Assembly (NCBI RefSeq): GCF_016741815.1
Contig: NZ_JAERRJ010000023.1
Coordinates: forward strand, 1-56,676
DNA from: Nocardia acididurans
Lineage (GTDB): Bacteria; Actinomycetota; Actinomycetes; Mycobacteriales; Mycobacteriaceae
Reading direction: 5' to 3'
Length of the DNA stretch: 56,676 bases
Positions 41,073 through 51,094 of the stretch are shown here, in pieces. The notes beneath the pieces are model-generated. The model ran no database searches. It had not been told where the DNA came from and saw only the letters and a list, made by a program, of their open reading frames with translations. Position 1 is the first letter of the stretch. Every line of letters begins with the position of its first letter. A program made the position numbers and the translations under genes.

Positions 41073-44000
41073 TCATGTGGATCGGCCGTGTTTGCCTGCC
41101 GGTGATGCCGACTCTATCGCGCGTAGCGCGGATTCGATGCCGGCGATGCGGTCGCCGAGCAGGCCGAGAGCGCCGATCGCACGGACCAGGGGGTCGTCGT
41201 CGGCGCCACCGAGGGCCTGCTCGCGCAGGAAGGCGGACTTCACCTCGGCCCACCGTTGAGATTGCGCCTCGGTGAGCGGCCCGCGCAGCTCGGCGAGTTT
41301 GAGCAGGTTGGCTTCGGCTGCGGCAGTGAGGGTTTGGGCCTCACCACGGTAGTGGTCATCGATGAGGGTCTCGAGTTCTCTGTCGTTCATGACCGGTAGG
41401 ACGCGTTCGGCGAGGGCGTTCATATTGCGGTAGGAGCCTTGCAGCTGGAACGGCGGCTCGGTGCGCGCGGAGTCCGCGGTGGCGGCCGAGGCGATGTAGG
41501 TCCGGTTGACCGACAGCACCACCTGTTGAACGCGCAGCAGTTTGCGCAATACGGACGTGATCTCGGACAGTTCGGCGTTGGTGTAGCGATGGATGAGTTG
41601 GTCGCCGGCGGCCTGCTGGTCGCCGTGTGCGGCGCGCACGAGTACTTCGAGGTCGGCGCGGTCGCGTGCGGACAGCGGTGCGAGAACGGGATTGGCGGTG
41701 AGCGCGTTCTCGATGTAGCTCAGCGCGAACAGCTCCTCACGGCCCGACAGCACGTCGCCGAGGTTCCACACGTCGGCGCGGTTGGCGAGCATATCCGGGA
41801 TGCGGAAACGCTTGCCCTGCTCGGTGTACGGGTTTCCGGCCATGCAGACGGCGAAGCGTTTGCCGCGCAGATCGTAGGTGCGGGTGCGACCGTCCCACAC
41901 GCCCTCCATCCGGCGCTGACCGTCACACAGGGAGATGAACTTCTGCAGTAGCTCGGGGGAGGTGTGCTGGATGTCGTCGAGATAGAGCAGCACGTTGTTG
42001 CCGAGCTCGAGAGCGAGGTTGATCTTCTCGAGCTCTTGGCGGGCGGTGGAGTTCGGCGCTTGGGCCGGGTCGATCGAGGTGACCTCGTGGCCCAGCGCGG
42101 GTCCGTTCACCTTCACCAGCACCAGACCGAGACGCGCGGCGACGTACTCCATGAGGGTGGTCTTGCCGTAGCCGGGTGGGGAGATCAGCAGAAGCAGCCC
42201 GGATCTGTCCACGCTCGCGGAATCCCCTGTGACGCCGAGCTGTTTGGCCAGATTGTCACCGATGAGGGGCAGATACACCTCGTCGAGCAGGCGGTTACGC
42301 ACGAATCCGCTCAGCGCCCGAGGTCGATACTCGTCCAGACGCAGTCGGGCGCGTTCGGCGGCGACCAATTCGTTGCGGCGGCTGAGGAATTCGCGGAAGC
42401 CGGGAATCCGGTGCAGGCGGAAGGCTCGGCACCGTGCCAGGAACTCGTCAAGGCGGAAAGTCAACTCCCGACGGACGATCCGTGGATGCACCCCAAGTAG
42501 ATTCGTCACCGTCGCGGTGCGTTCGGCCGAGGACTCGCGGCGTGGGAAGTCGTTCCCGCACAGCGCGATCGCGACGGCTTCGGGCAGGTCGTGCACCATG
42601 GCAGCAGCCTCGTCGGACTGGTCGAGAAACGCTGTGAGCCAGGCATGTACCAGCTGATAGCGGGCCGCGAGGTCGGTGGATTCCAGGGTTCGTAGATCCT
42701 GCTCGTAGGCGCCGCGTGCGTCGACGGCATTCCCGTCCAACGCGCGGTGGAAGCGAGCCAGGAGCACCGTGGCGCCCGTAGAGGTGGTGAATTCTGTTGG
42801 CGTGGAACCAATCTCCTCGAACAGATATGCGGCGGCGAGATCGCTGTCGATGTCCGTCAGCCCGCTCGAATCCGCGAATTCGCCGATCAGCCGCGCCAAC
42901 TCGGCACACAGCTGATCCACCGCCGCCGTCGGCCCGAACACCTTCCGCGCGCGGGCCAGCGATCCGGCGCGCGTCTGCCAATGATCTCGGAAGTCAGCGT
43001 CGCTCTCCGCCTCGAATCGCCACCACAGTTGCGCGGCAGCGCGTTCCGCGGCCGGGAAACGCAGGAGTCCCGCTCCGGCGTGCAGGCGCAGGACGGCGGC
43101 GAGGATCGCGGCCGCGTCGCGATCGTGTACGCCGCGTTCGTAGCCCTCGTCGTAGCGCCCTGCCGCTACCTTGCCCACCAGCTCGGTGAGCCCACCCTCG
43201 GCGGCGACGCGGTGCAACTCCTCGACGCGGTTCTCGTTCTCGGCGTCGGCGAGGATGGACGCGGCCAGATGTTCACCGCGGTACACCTCGGGCGTCTCCG
43301 AGACGAGCAGCTGTGACCAGTACGCTCGGCTGTTGCCGAAATCGTTGTCGCGCACCGGCGCTCGATAGTCGGTGCCGGTGATCGTGAACCACATGGCGTT
43401 GTCGTGCGGAACCACGGTCAGTTCCACCGGCCGCGTGTCCACGGCGAAGCGGTGCCGGCCGAGGCGAATGGTGTCGCCGCCGTCGTCGTAGAGGTCGGCC
43501 CGGTCGCGCAGGGCGCGCCCGGCCTCCTGCCGCGCGGCGCGCAGCAGCCCCTCGAACTCCTCGGCCCGCACCTGATCGCCCAGGGCGCGCAGCTCCGCGA
43601 CGGCCCGGCGCAGCCTGGCCACCATGGGATCGGCGGCGAAATAGGTGTTGATCTCATCGTTCGAGTCGAGTGCCGTGGTGCGCCGCCGCACGCCGTCGAG
43701 CACACGCCGCGCCGATTCGGCGAGCCGCTCGATGCGGCGAGACCGCTCATCGGCCAGCGCCTGCCGACGGGCGGAGATCGCCTCGTAGACGTCTTCGCGT
43801 TTGGCGTCGAGCCGGTCGGCGAAATCGTCGAACTCGCCGAACCGCGTTTCCAGACTCTCGATGCTCAGCAGCAGTTTCGACAGTTGCCGGTCGCAGGATT
43901 CGGGGGAGTCGCAGCGCGCGAGCGCGCCTGTCACCGCCTGACCGAGCAGCGCGTACTCGGCGGCGAAGGCCGCGCGGCTTTCCACGGCCGCGAGTTCACC

Positions 44001-46118
44001 GCGGCGGGCTTCGACGGTGGCCCGCACTCTGTTCACCCCCGCGAGCACTTCGCCGATGCGGGTGAGGACCGTGGTGCGCACTGTCGCATCTGCGATGTTG
44101 AGGTCGCTCACCACCTCCGTGACCAGGTGCAGCGAATCGGTGAGCTCGGCCAGCCGCTGTCGCACCGACTCGGCGTCGGCCACCGCCGCGAGAGTTTCGG
44201 CGCGCGCGAGCAGTGTATCGATCTCGTCGGCGTAGCCGGTGAAAGCATCAGCGCTACTGAGGAATTCGGTTGCTCGCTGACCGGTGTCGGTCAGTGCCGC
44301 GGCCAGCTCGGCATCCAGGGCGGCCACACGATCGGTGTCCGCGTAGCGCATTTCGCGCACCGTGACCAGATGTCCCTGCGCGCGGCGCAGATCCGCCAGC
44401 AGTCGCACCCAGTCCTCGGTGCTGTGGTGCGCGGCGGCGCGTGCGTTCCGGATGAGCGATGCCGCCTGCTCGGCCGCTCCGTCGACGGCCGCACGCGCCC
44501 GGGCGGTCAGCGCGGTGACTCTCGTGTACTCGTCGAGTACCTGTTCGGCGGTGGCCTGTACTGCGGCCAAGGGGGTTCCCAGGTCGCCGAGCCCGGGTTC
44601 GGCGAGCCAGTGGTGCTGGTCGAACGCCCGCGTGCAGGCCCCCACGACAGCCTCGAAAACCGCTGCGGCGGGCCGCATCTCCTCCACCATGCGGGAGACC
44701 GCGAGGCAGTCGGAGATGCCCCGCACCAGATCGGCGTTTCCGACCCGGTGCAGCGGCCCGGTGCCGGTGGGCTGGGCGGCGGCGTACAGGTCCGAAACGA
44801 ACGGGGTGCGCCATATCTGGAGCGGGTGCACCCGAACCGGTTCTTCGGACATCGCCCGCAGCACCACCAGATTGCCGTCATCGAACAACGAATACCCATG
44901 GCACGTAACCGGAGTCGCGACCTCGGTGCGAACCGTGTTGTAAGACAGCAGCAGCGTGCGTCCTTCGCCGCGGGCATGGAAGGCGTAGAGCACGTCCTCG
45001 CCGTTCCCGGCCCGGATCGTGCGCTCGTACTCCAGATCCTCGACGGCGGTGTCGAATCGCTTGTGCGCGCCCGTGGCCAGATAGTAGCCGCCCGGGAAGA
45101 TGATGCCCTGATCCTCGGGTAGCCGCCGGCACGCCTGGCCGATTCCGTCCAGGCGCACCACCTCCTGGGTGCGGGTGTTGAAAACCAGGTGCCGCCAAGC
45201 TGTTTCGTTGTACGGCCGGATGCGCAGCAGGATCATCGGCCCTAGTCGGACGTAGTGCACAGCCGCGTCGGCGAGGCTCTGCAATGGTTCGTCCACGGGC
45301 TCGCTGTAGATGCCCTCGCCGCTCTCGGTGTTGTTCTCCACCTTGATGGTGAGGGTGCCGCCGAGCGTCTCCACGAACACCTCGCCGAGGATCGACAGGT
45401 GCGGGTGCCGTCCCGGCACCTGGTCGTCGCGGGTGGTCTCGATCCACTCGAAGTCGTGCGAGGCCGGGAACGCGTGATCGCGCTCGCCCCTGTTGTCCAG
45501 GTATCGGATGCCTCCGCGCGCATCCAGCTCCCAGCGCAGCACCCGGATATCGTCGGTGCGCTGTCCGGTCTGGAACACCGCCAGCAGCCGGGCCTCGACG
45601 CGGCGCAACTGCAACAGTCTGGTCTGGCTGTAATACCGGTACAGCTCGGCGAAGTCCTGGCGGAACCGGGGATCGTCGAAAAGCCCTGTCGCTTCCGCGG
45701 ATTCGAACCGTGATAGCGGGGCCTCCCGGTTCCACTGCGATGTCCCCGCATCAGTTGTCTCTTCGCCGCCGCGCACCCGGTACACCGCGAACACGTCTTC
45801 CACGGCGGTCTCCGGCCGCATCCCGACGAACACGTTGTAGCCGAACACCATTCGGCCGTCGGGAAGCGCGACGATATCGCGCGGCACGCAGTTGTTCGAG
45901 GTCCGGATTCGCTCGGTGCACAGCAGCGCCAACTCGGTGCCGCCGAATTCCTCGATCCGTTGTTGATTGAGATGTACTGTGCGTCGGGATAATTCGGTGG
46001 CGTGCTCGATCAGCCGGGCCCGCAGGATCTCGTAGGTGCCCGAGTCGAGCGCGTCGTCGGCCCCTCCTCGATCGCCGGCGACCCGGCGATCGAGGTTCGG
46101 CTCTGCCGTCGCGTTCAC
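41073..46118 (-). CDS. DNA repair ATPase (DUF3686 plus AAA domain), flotillin partner
   Basis: A 1681-residue cytosolic protein. The first 500 residues form a beta-rich DUF3686 region (NCVPRDIVALPDGRMVFGYN, RVEARLLAVFQTGQRTDDIR, GQACRRLPEDQGIIFPGGYY). Residues about 520-900 are long alanine/arginine-rich coiled coil, and 900-1290 a mixed helical region. The AAA core has Walker A SPPGYGKTTLME at about 1312-1323 and Walker B NNVLLYLDDIQHTSPELLQ near 1377, then FAVCMAGNPYTEQGKRFRIP. Proteins of this family are encoded beside YqiK-type flotillins. GTG 46118 overlaps the flotillin stop as GTGA. The DNA repair label is historical, and the true role is unknown. Confidence 0.9.
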   Translation of the reverse strand: MNATAEPNLDRRVAGDRGGADDALDSGTYEILRARLIEHATELSRRTVHLNQQRIEEFGGTELALLCTERIRTSNNCVPRDIVALPDGRMVFGYNVFVGMRPETAVEDVFAVYRVRGGEETTDAGTSQWNREAPLSRFESAEATGLFDDPRFRQDFAELYRYYSQTRLLQLRRVEARLLAVFQTGQRTDDIRVLRWELDARGGIRYLDNRGERDHAFPASHDFEWIETTRDDQVPGRHPHLSILGEVFVETLGGTLTIKVENNTESGEGIYSEPVDEPLQSLADAAVHYVRLGPMILLRIRPYNETAWRHLVFNTRTQEVVRLDGIGQACRRLPEDQGIIFPGGYYLATGAHKRFDTAVEDLEYERTIRAGNGEDVLYAFHARGEGRTLLLSYNTVRTEVATPVTCHGYSLFDDGNLVVLRAMSEEPVRVHPLQIWRTPFVSDLYAAAQPTGTGPLHRVGNADLVRGISDCLAVSRMVEEMRPAAAVFEAVVGACTRAFDQHHWLAEPGLGDLGTPLAAVQATAEQVLDEYTRVTALTARARAAVDGAAEQAASLIRNARAAAHHSTEDWVRLLADLRRAQGHLVTVREMRYADTDRVAALDAELAAALTDTGQRATEFLSSADAFTGYADEIDTLLARAETLAAVADAESVRQRLAELTDSLHLVTEVVSDLNIADATVRTTVLTRIGEVLAGVNRVRATVEARRGELAAVESRAAFAAEYALLGQAVTGALARCDSPESCDRQLSKLLLSIESLETRFGEFDDFADRLDAKREDVYEAISARRQALADERSRRIERLAESARRVLDGVRRRTTALDSNDEINTYFAADPMVARLRRAVAELRALGDQVRAEEFEGLLRAARQEAGRALRDRADLYDDGGDTIRLGRHRFAVDTRPVELTVVPHDNAMWFTITGTDYRAPVRDNDFGNSRAYWSQLLVSETPEVYRGEHLAASILADAENENRVEELHRVAAEGGLTELVGKVAAGRYDEGYERGVHDRDAAAILAAVLRLHAGAGLLRFPAAERAAAQLWWRFEAESDADFRDHWQTRAGSLARARKVFGPTAAVDQLCAELARLIGEFADSSGLTDIDSDLAAAYLFEEIGSTPTEFTTSTGATVLLARFHRALDGNAVDARGAYEQDLRTLESTDLAARYQLVHAWLTAFLDQSDEAAAMVHDLPEAVAIALCGNDFPRRESSAERTATVTNLLGVHPRIVRRELTFRLDEFLARCRAFRLHRIPGFREFLSRRNELVAAERARLRLDEYRPRALSGFVRNRLLDEVYLPLIGDNLAKQLGVTGDSASVDRSGLLLLISPPGYGKTTLMEYVAARLGLVLVKVNGPALGHEVTSIDPAQAPNSTARQELEKINLALELGNNVLLYLDDIQHTSPELLQKFISLCDGQRRMEGVWDGRTRTYDLRGKRFAVCMAGNPYTEQGKRFRIPDMLANRADVWNLGDVLSGREELFALSYIENALTANPVLAPLSARDRADLEVLVRAAHGDQQAAGDQLIHRYTNAELSEITSVLRKLLRVQQVVLSVNRTYIASAATADSARTEPPFQLQGSYRNMNALAERVLPVMNDRELETLIDDHYRGEAQTLTAAAEANLLKLAELRGPLTEAQSQRWAEVKSAFLREQALGGADDDPLVRAIGALGLLGDRIAGIESALRAIESASPAGKHGRST

Positions 46119-47977
46119 TTGACCGCGATCCGCTCGCCGTCGCCGGAACCGTTGGCGCCATTGGCGCCGGCCAGCCGGCCGATGAGCGCGCCCGCGGCGG
46201 CCTGCCCGATCTCGGAGTTGCCGATCAGCTGGTCGAGCCCCTTACCCAGGCTGATGGAGCCGATGAGCCGGTCCAGGAACACCGAATCCCCGCCGACGAT
46301 ATCGATATTCGCCTTCTCCAGACCGGTCGAGAGCACCTGTGCCTGTGCCTGCGCCACGTCGCGATGCACATTGACCCGGGCCAGCTCGACGTCCTTCTCC
46401 ATCTCGAGCCGCAGCCGGAATTCCTCGTGCTCCCGGGTGACGTCGTCGAGCGCGGCCATGGCCTTGGCCTTCTCCTGCAGGCCCTCGGCCTCACCCTTGA
46501 GCTTCTCGCGCAGGGCCTCGGCCTCCACCAGTGCCTTCTCCCGCAGCGCGACCGCTTCCGCGCGACCCACCTTCTCGATGGCGTCGGCTTCACGTTCGCG
46601 GACCTGCGCCTGGCCGAGCCCGTACGCGGCCGTCTCTGCCTGCGACGCTTCGGCGAGCCGAATCTTGGCCTGCGCCTGCAATTCCGAAGCCTGCTGCTCG
46701 GATTCGGCGAGGATCAGCGCCTCCTTCGCCTTGAACTTGGCGGCGGCTTCAGCGGCTTCGGCGGCCTTGATGTCCTTGACCAGATGCTCCTGCGCCTGTG
46801 CTTCGGCCCGGATGACGATGGCCTGGCGATCCCGTTCCGCGGCCTCGACCGCGCGGAGCCGGTTGATCTGCTCCTCCTGCTCGGCGACGGTCTTCTCCAC
46901 CGCGACCCGCTCGCGCACCACCTCGGCCTTGGCCCGCACCTCGACCTCGACCTCGCGGTCGGCGGCGATCTGGGCGAGCGACACCTCCCGCTCCCGGGCG
47001 GTCACCTCGAGCAGCCGGTCCTTCTCGATCCGCTCGGCCTCCACCGCGATCACCCGCTCGCGGTTCTTCTCCGCGACCGCGATCTCCCGGCCCATGTTCT
47101 CGCGCTGGATGCCGAGCGCTTCCTCGGTGCGCAGATGCGCGGTCTGCGAGCGCAGTCGCTCCTCGGACTGCACCCGCGCGATCTCGGCTTCCTCCCGGGC
47201 GCGCAACGTCTCGACCTCACGCTGCTGCCGGATCTCGGCATCGGCCTGCTGGCGCTCCAACTCCAGCACCGCTTCACGCGCGTTCACATTCTGGCGAGTG
47301 ATCTCCTTCTCCTCGTTACGCCGGAACTCGTTGGTGCGCACATGCTCCACCGCGGTGAGCTCGGTGATCTTGCGAATACCCTGCGCGTCCAGGATGTTCT
47401 GTGCGTCCAGCTGCCCGATCGGCGTCTGCTCGAGGTAGTCGATGGCGGCGTCCTCGAGGCTGTACCCGTTGAGGTCGGTGCCGATCACCGCGATGATGCG
47501 GTCACGGAACTCGTTGCGGTGGGTGTAGAGGTCCACGAAATCCAGATGCTTGCCAACGGTTTTCAGCGCCTCGGAGAACTTCGCCGCGAACAGCTCCTGC
47601 AGGGTCGCCTGATCGCTGGCCCGTGCGGTGCCGATGGCCTGCGCCACCTTGATCACGTCTTCGACCGTCTTGTTCACCCGGACGAAGAACGTGATCCGGA
47701 TATCGGCGCGAATATTGTCGCGGCAGATCAAACCGTCCCTGCCGACACGGGCGATCTCGATGGTCTTCACCGAGATGTCCATGTACTCGGCCTTGTGCAG
47801 CACCGGTAGGACCACCGCGCCGGTGAACGTCACATCCACCCTGCGCATCTTCGAAATAATCAGTGCGCGACCCTGTTCCACCTTTTTGAACAGACTCGAC
47901 ACCAGCAGGAGCGCGGCCAACGCGATAACCGCGACGACAGCGAACAGCACCCCGACCCCGATTGCTATGGCGGACAT
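46115..47977 (-). CDS. Flotillin/SPFH protein of the YqiK type
   Basis: A 620-residue membrane-anchored protein from ATG 47977. One N-terminal helix (GVLFAVVAVIALAALLLVSS) is followed by the SPFH/band-7 domain at about residues 30-200 (VEQGRALIISKMRRVDVTF, VGRDGLICRDNIRADIRITF, FRDRIIAVIGTDLNGYSLED). A coiled-coil region of some 350 residues rich in EA/ER repeats then follows (VLELERQQADAEIRQQREVE), and a C-terminal flotillin tail (FLDRLIGSISLGKGLDQLIG). Such proteins scaffold membrane microdomains. Stop and start overlaps on both sides tie it to the YqiJ-like gene and the ATPase gene. Confidence 0.94.
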   Translation of the reverse strand: MSAIAIGVGVLFAVVAVIALAALLLVSSLFKKVEQGRALIISKMRRVDVTFTGAVVLPVLHKAEYMDISVKTIEIARVGRDGLICRDNIRADIRITFFVRVNKTVEDVIKVAQAIGTARASDQATLQELFAAKFSEALKTVGKHLDFVDLYTHRNEFRDRIIAVIGTDLNGYSLEDAAIDYLEQTPIGQLDAQNILDAQGIRKITELTAVEHVRTNEFRRNEEKEITRQNVNAREAVLELERQQADAEIRQQREVETLRAREEAEIARVQSEERLRSQTAHLRTEEALGIQRENMGREIAVAEKNRERVIAVEAERIEKDRLLEVTAREREVSLAQIAADREVEVEVRAKAEVVRERVAVEKTVAEQEEQINRLRAVEAAERDRQAIVIRAEAQAQEHLVKDIKAAEAAEAAAKFKAKEALILAESEQQASELQAQAKIRLAEASQAETAAYGLGQAQVREREADAIEKVGRAEAVALREKALVEAEALREKLKGEAEGLQEKAKAMAALDDVTREHEEFRLRLEMEKDVELARVNVHRDVAQAQAQVLSTGLEKANIDIVGGDSVFLDRLIGSISLGKGLDQLIGNSEIGQAAAGALIGRLAGANGANGSGDGERIAVK

Positions 47978-48591
47978 CAGATCCCCTCCTCGAAAGCGGC
48001 CACCCAGAACACTTCGGCGGCCGTGTCATAGTCGTAGACAATTGCTGAACTACCCTGTGCGAGGGGCTTTTCAGCGGCATGGGCGACGGTCTGGCGGACC
48101 TGTACGATCGCCGACGAGCCGTCACTCGAAATCAGTTCGGCCTGACCGAAATCCGTTCCGACAGAACCGGTCCGGATGACGCACCGTCGCCCCAGGAAGT
48201 CTTCGCGACGCGGTGCGGGCGCGGACTCGAACAGTCGCCGCAGCGGTAGCACGACCGCGCGGGCAGCCACGACCGCCAACCCGCAGGCGGCTATCAGGAC
48301 GACGAACCCCGCGAGAACCCCGGTGCCGCCGCTGAACCCGGACCGGCTCACCGCGATCGAACCGATCAGGCACAACAGCCAGGCGAATGCGACGAGTATC
48401 GAGATCACGAGCGTTACGGGCACCCCTCCGAGCCCGTAACGCCCGAGTCCCTCCGCCGCGTCCGTCTCGCCGCCGAGATCGGAATCGACTGCACCGATGA
48501 GCGCCGCCAGCCAGTAGCCGGCCACGACCATCAGCGTGAACGTGAACAGGACCGTAGGGAAAGACGTTGCGGCAGTGAGAAATTCGCTCAT
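47977..48591 (-). CDS. YqiJ/NfeD-like membrane OB-fold protein
   Basis: A 204-residue protein from ATG 48591. Three to four membrane helices (PTVLFTFTLMVVAGYWLAAL, VTLVISILVAFAWLLCLIGS, GVLAGFVVLIAACGLAVVAA) precede a C-terminal OB-like beta barrel (DFLGRRCVIRTGSVGTDFGQ, AELISSDGSSAIVQVRQTVA). NfeD/YqiJ proteins pair with flotillins. The stop overlaps the flotillin start as TGATG. It is the first gene of the coupled trio; no good ribosome site is seen before it. Confidence 0.85.
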   Translation of the reverse strand: MSEFLTAATSFPTVLFTFTLMVVAGYWLAALIGAVDSDLGGETDAAEGLGRYGLGGVPVTLVISILVAFAWLLCLIGSIAVSRSGFSGGTGVLAGFVVLIAACGLAVVAARAVVLPLRRLFESAPAPRREDFLGRRCVIRTGSVGTDFGQAELISSDGSSAIVQVRQTVAHAAEKPLAQGSSAIVYDYDTAAEVFWVAAFEEGI

Positions 48592-48856
48592 GCCGACCAC
48601 TCGATCGGCTGGGCGGGGGGTGCAACGGTCAGGTTCGAAGGAAGCACGGGAACTCCAATAGTCGTTCGTTTCAACGCAATCCATCGATCGCGTGCCGACC
48701 AGACTTCCCGGCTCCCCTGCCTGTAAGGATGCCGTAAAGATCTCTGGACTGCAAGTCGAATTAGGTGTAAAAGCCTGTCTGCGCCCGGGGTGGGCCGCCG
48801 CTCGCCGTATGATCGCCATGCGCGACCCGGGGGCGTGGCTTGGTAGTGTTCGCCGC

Positions 48857-49243
48857 ATGAATCGTGGGGGTTTTCGTGTCGGTGTTCTCATTGCGGCCGC
48901 GGCAGTTGTCGCCGCGGGGCTGGCCGCATGTGGAAGCGACGTGGAGGGAACCGCGGAGGCTCCTTCCTCCTCCGCTGCTGGCCTGACGGTGCGGGCATCC
49001 ACGACAACGCGGACGTCCGCGCCTGCCGGACCGTCAGCGGTTGCGCCCACCGGCGACCTCACCACAATGACCTGCACCGAGTTCCTGAAACTCGATGGAT
49101 CGACACAGAAGTCGACATTGACGACGCTCGCTGATCAGCTCGGCTATGCGACCAAGGTCAATCCGAACAACTACCTGATCGTGCAATCACTGTGCAAGAC
49201 AGACGAATCCAAGCTGGTCAAGGACTGGCTGGGTCGAGCTTGA
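48857..49243 (+). CDS. Small lipoprotein with HdeA-like C-terminal part
   Basis: A 128-residue protein from ATG 48857. A signal peptide with lipobox LAAC at about residues 22-25 precedes a serine/threonine/proline-rich linker. The mature core TMTCTEFLKLDGSTQKSTLT ... VQSLCKTDESKLVKDWLGRA has two cysteines and the length of HdeA-like domains; that likeness is weak. The 265 bases between 48592 and this gene contain no gene but should hold two divergent promoters. Confidence 0.7.
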   Translation: MNRGGFRVGVLIAAAAVVAAGLAACGSDVEGTAEAPSSSAAGLTVRASTTTRTSAPAGPSAVAPTGDLTTMTCTEFLKLDGSTQKSTLTTLADQLGYATKVNPNNYLIVQSLCKTDESKLVKDWLGRA

Positions 49244-49271
49244 ACCGACGGTGGCAGGTATGGGGAGGGGG

Positions 49272-49739
49272 ATGCGGTTCGGAACGACCCTACGACGAAT
49301 CCAAGCGAAGGCTCGGGGCTGGTGGTTGTTCGCGATCGGTCCCACAATGCTGTTTCTCGTGCTCGCGTTGTCGTTCGATGTGCCGGACGCGTGGGCCGCG
49401 CTGAACGGTGATGGCCGGCCGGGTACCTGGACGATGACCGAGGACCACTGCCGACCGGGCCGCTGTGTCGTTCGAGGAGACTTCACGCCCGACGACGGCG
49501 GACCCGCCCGCTACAGCGTCAATCTGTCCGGGAGGAACTTCCAGCCCGAGCGAATCGGGTCTCGGTACCGGGCGATCGATGTCGGCGCCCGGGACGAGGT
49601 CTATGTTCCTGGTGGCGGTCGCGTGCGGTCGGCGATATGGATCGTGGCGATACTGCTGCCGCTGACCGTGCTGTGGGGCATCTGCGTTGTGCTCGCCCTA
49701 CGGACATCACGCACGGCGGTTGTCGGTCCTGATCGCTAG
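49272..49739 (+). CDS. Two-helix membrane protein
   Basis: A 155-residue protein; ATG 49272 follows a GGGGAGG run, GTG 49251 and ATG 49260 are alternatives. A first helix (WWLFAIGPTMLFLVLALSF) and a last helix (SAIWIVAILLPLTVLWGICV) enclose an outer domain of about 75 residues with two cysteines (EDHCRPGRCVVRG). No family recognised. The layout resembles extracytoplasmic sensor or wall-associated proteins. Confidence 0.6.
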   Translation: MRFGTTLRRIQAKARGWWLFAIGPTMLFLVLALSFDVPDAWAALNGDGRPGTWTMTEDHCRPGRCVVRGDFTPDDGGPARYSVNLSGRNFQPERIGSRYRAIDVGARDEVYVPGGGRVRSAIWIVAILLPLTVLWGICVVLALRTSRTAVVGPDR

Positions 49740-49781
49740 CCTGAGCACCAACATTGGGCTCGCATTCATAGGCGGTGTGAG

Positions 49782-50402
49782 ATGAAGGACAACTGGAGTT
49801 TCTTCGTTCCCTATATCGCGGTTGTGACTGCTGTGCAGTTCGGTATCACAGGCGTCGCGAAGTTCGTAGGAGCATTCCCCTACAAGAAGCTGGATCGCCT
49901 GGGAAAGTGCATCGAGTCGGCAGTGAGCTTGGCTACAGGTGCGCTGCTTGCCTTCCTGTTCTTCAGCGTCGCAGGGTCCGGAGGCCGGATTGCGGATTCT
50001 CCCCGCGGTGAACGGATTGCCACCGCATCCGGATTCCTGCAGGTGTACGCCGTATTGTTCGCGTTCTTCCTCATCTGGACGTCCGCGATCATTTTCGGTG
50101 GCATCGGCACACGCGCGTTCGTACTCGGGCTGACAGTGGTCGGAGTTCTTGTGAATCTTGGAGGCCTTCCCAGCCCCGAGGTCGTCGAAACGATGCGAAC
50201 AGTGTTCGGTAGGGCAGTTGCCGGGGTGGTTGCCGTGACAATGGTGGTGATCGTTTGCGCGGAGATACTCCCTGCGCGTTTGAGATCCCCTGTGCTGGAA
50301 CTGTGGCACCGCACAACATCGAACCTGGCTCTGCGTCGGGTCCGGTTCATTTCGTGGCTCGAACCGACCGAAACCGGATCGGGTGACAACAAGTCGGTCT
50401 AA
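49782..50402 (+). CDS. Multi-pass membrane protein
   Basis: A 206-residue protein from ATG 49782. About four helices (SFFVPYIAVVTAVQFGITGV, LATGALLAFLFFSVAG, VYAVLFAFFLIWTSAIIFGG, AFVLGLTVVGVLVNLGGL, AVAGVVAVTMVVIVCAEILP). No recognised family. Its TAA interlocks with the TAG of the convergent next gene (CTAA shared), leaving no room for a terminator. Confidence 0.6.
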   Translation: MKDNWSFFVPYIAVVTAVQFGITGVAKFVGAFPYKKLDRLGKCIESAVSLATGALLAFLFFSVAGSGGRIADSPRGERIATASGFLQVYAVLFAFFLIWTSAIIFGGIGTRAFVLGLTVVGVLVNLGGLPSPEVVETMRTVFGRAVAGVVAVTMVVIVCAEILPARLRSPVLELWHRTTSNLALRRVRFISWLEPTETGSGDNKSV

Positions 50403-51076
50403 TACCGCCACACGAAATCCGGCACAAGGCCGATCACATCGTGCAGGTATTCGGCGTAGAACCACACTTCGTCCGGATTCAGGGTGCCCGCACGCACTGT
50501 AATCGCCCACTGGCCTTCGAACCGGAACCCGACGGTATCAGCGCGGGCGTCGGCCAGTAGCCACTCCATGGTCCGCGGGCTGAGCACGTCGTAGGCGAAA
50601 CGCTCGCTGGCGGTGTCGATTCGGAAACGTTCGTTGAATTCCTGGCTCTCCAGCAGCAGGCCCTTGCGCCCCGGGCGCGAGAACAATCCGCCATGGTCCC
50701 GTCTGAGGTTCAGCCACGGACGTGGCGCCGGCATCGCCAGCGCGACGAACTGCCAGGGATGGACGACGGTCGATTTGTTGTTCTTGACGGTGTAACGGTA
50801 TTCGCCGAAGATCATTGCTCGCCCTCGGTGGGTGCCACGAAAGACGTTGTGCCCGACCCGATTGCTTCCGATGCCGAACGGTGCATGCGCGGACAGGGCC
50901 GCGATACTGTTGTCGCCCGGCGTGTAGTGCAGGCCGTTGCGCTGGGCCCACTGGTGCATGCGCGCCATTTCCAGTCGGCGTGCCTTCTGCCGCAATCCGG
51001 CGTTCGCTACGCCCAGGACCACCGCGGCGACAACCACCAGAAGCGGGAGTGCCATGGACGCCAAGAAGAATTCCAT
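50399..51076 (-). CDS. DUF3137-like membrane-anchored protein
   Basis: A 225-residue protein from ATG 51076. One N-terminal helix (MALPLLVVVAAVVLGVANAG) is followed by a soluble domain: MHQWAQRNGLHYTPGDNSIA, NVFRGTHRGRAMIFGEYRYT, and ESQEFNERFRIDTASERFAY near the middle, as in DUF3137 proteins often encoded beside LemA. It ends VIGLVPDFVWRY. Partner role unknown. Confidence 0.7.
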   Translation of the reverse strand: MEFFLASMALPLLVVVAAVVLGVANAGLRQKARRLEMARMHQWAQRNGLHYTPGDNSIAALSAHAPFGIGSNRVGHNVFRGTHRGRAMIFGEYRYTVKNNKSTVVHPWQFVALAMPAPRPWLNLRRDHGGLFSRPGRKGLLLESQEFNERFRIDTASERFAYDVLSPRTMEWLLADARADTVGFRFEGQWAITVRAGTLNPDEVWFYAEYLHDVIGLVPDFVWRY

Positions 51077-51094
51077 GTCGTGATCGCGCCGACG

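Noticed and set aside
43404..45122. 572-codon open frame on the plus strand
   Set aside because: Antisense to the DUF3686/AAA ATPase, whose sequence has strong family features.
46002..47809. Two long plus-strand open frames (478 and 481 codons)
   Set aside because: Both mirror the coiled-coil region of the flotillin gene; they give serine/arginine- or leucine/glycine-rich low-complexity products.
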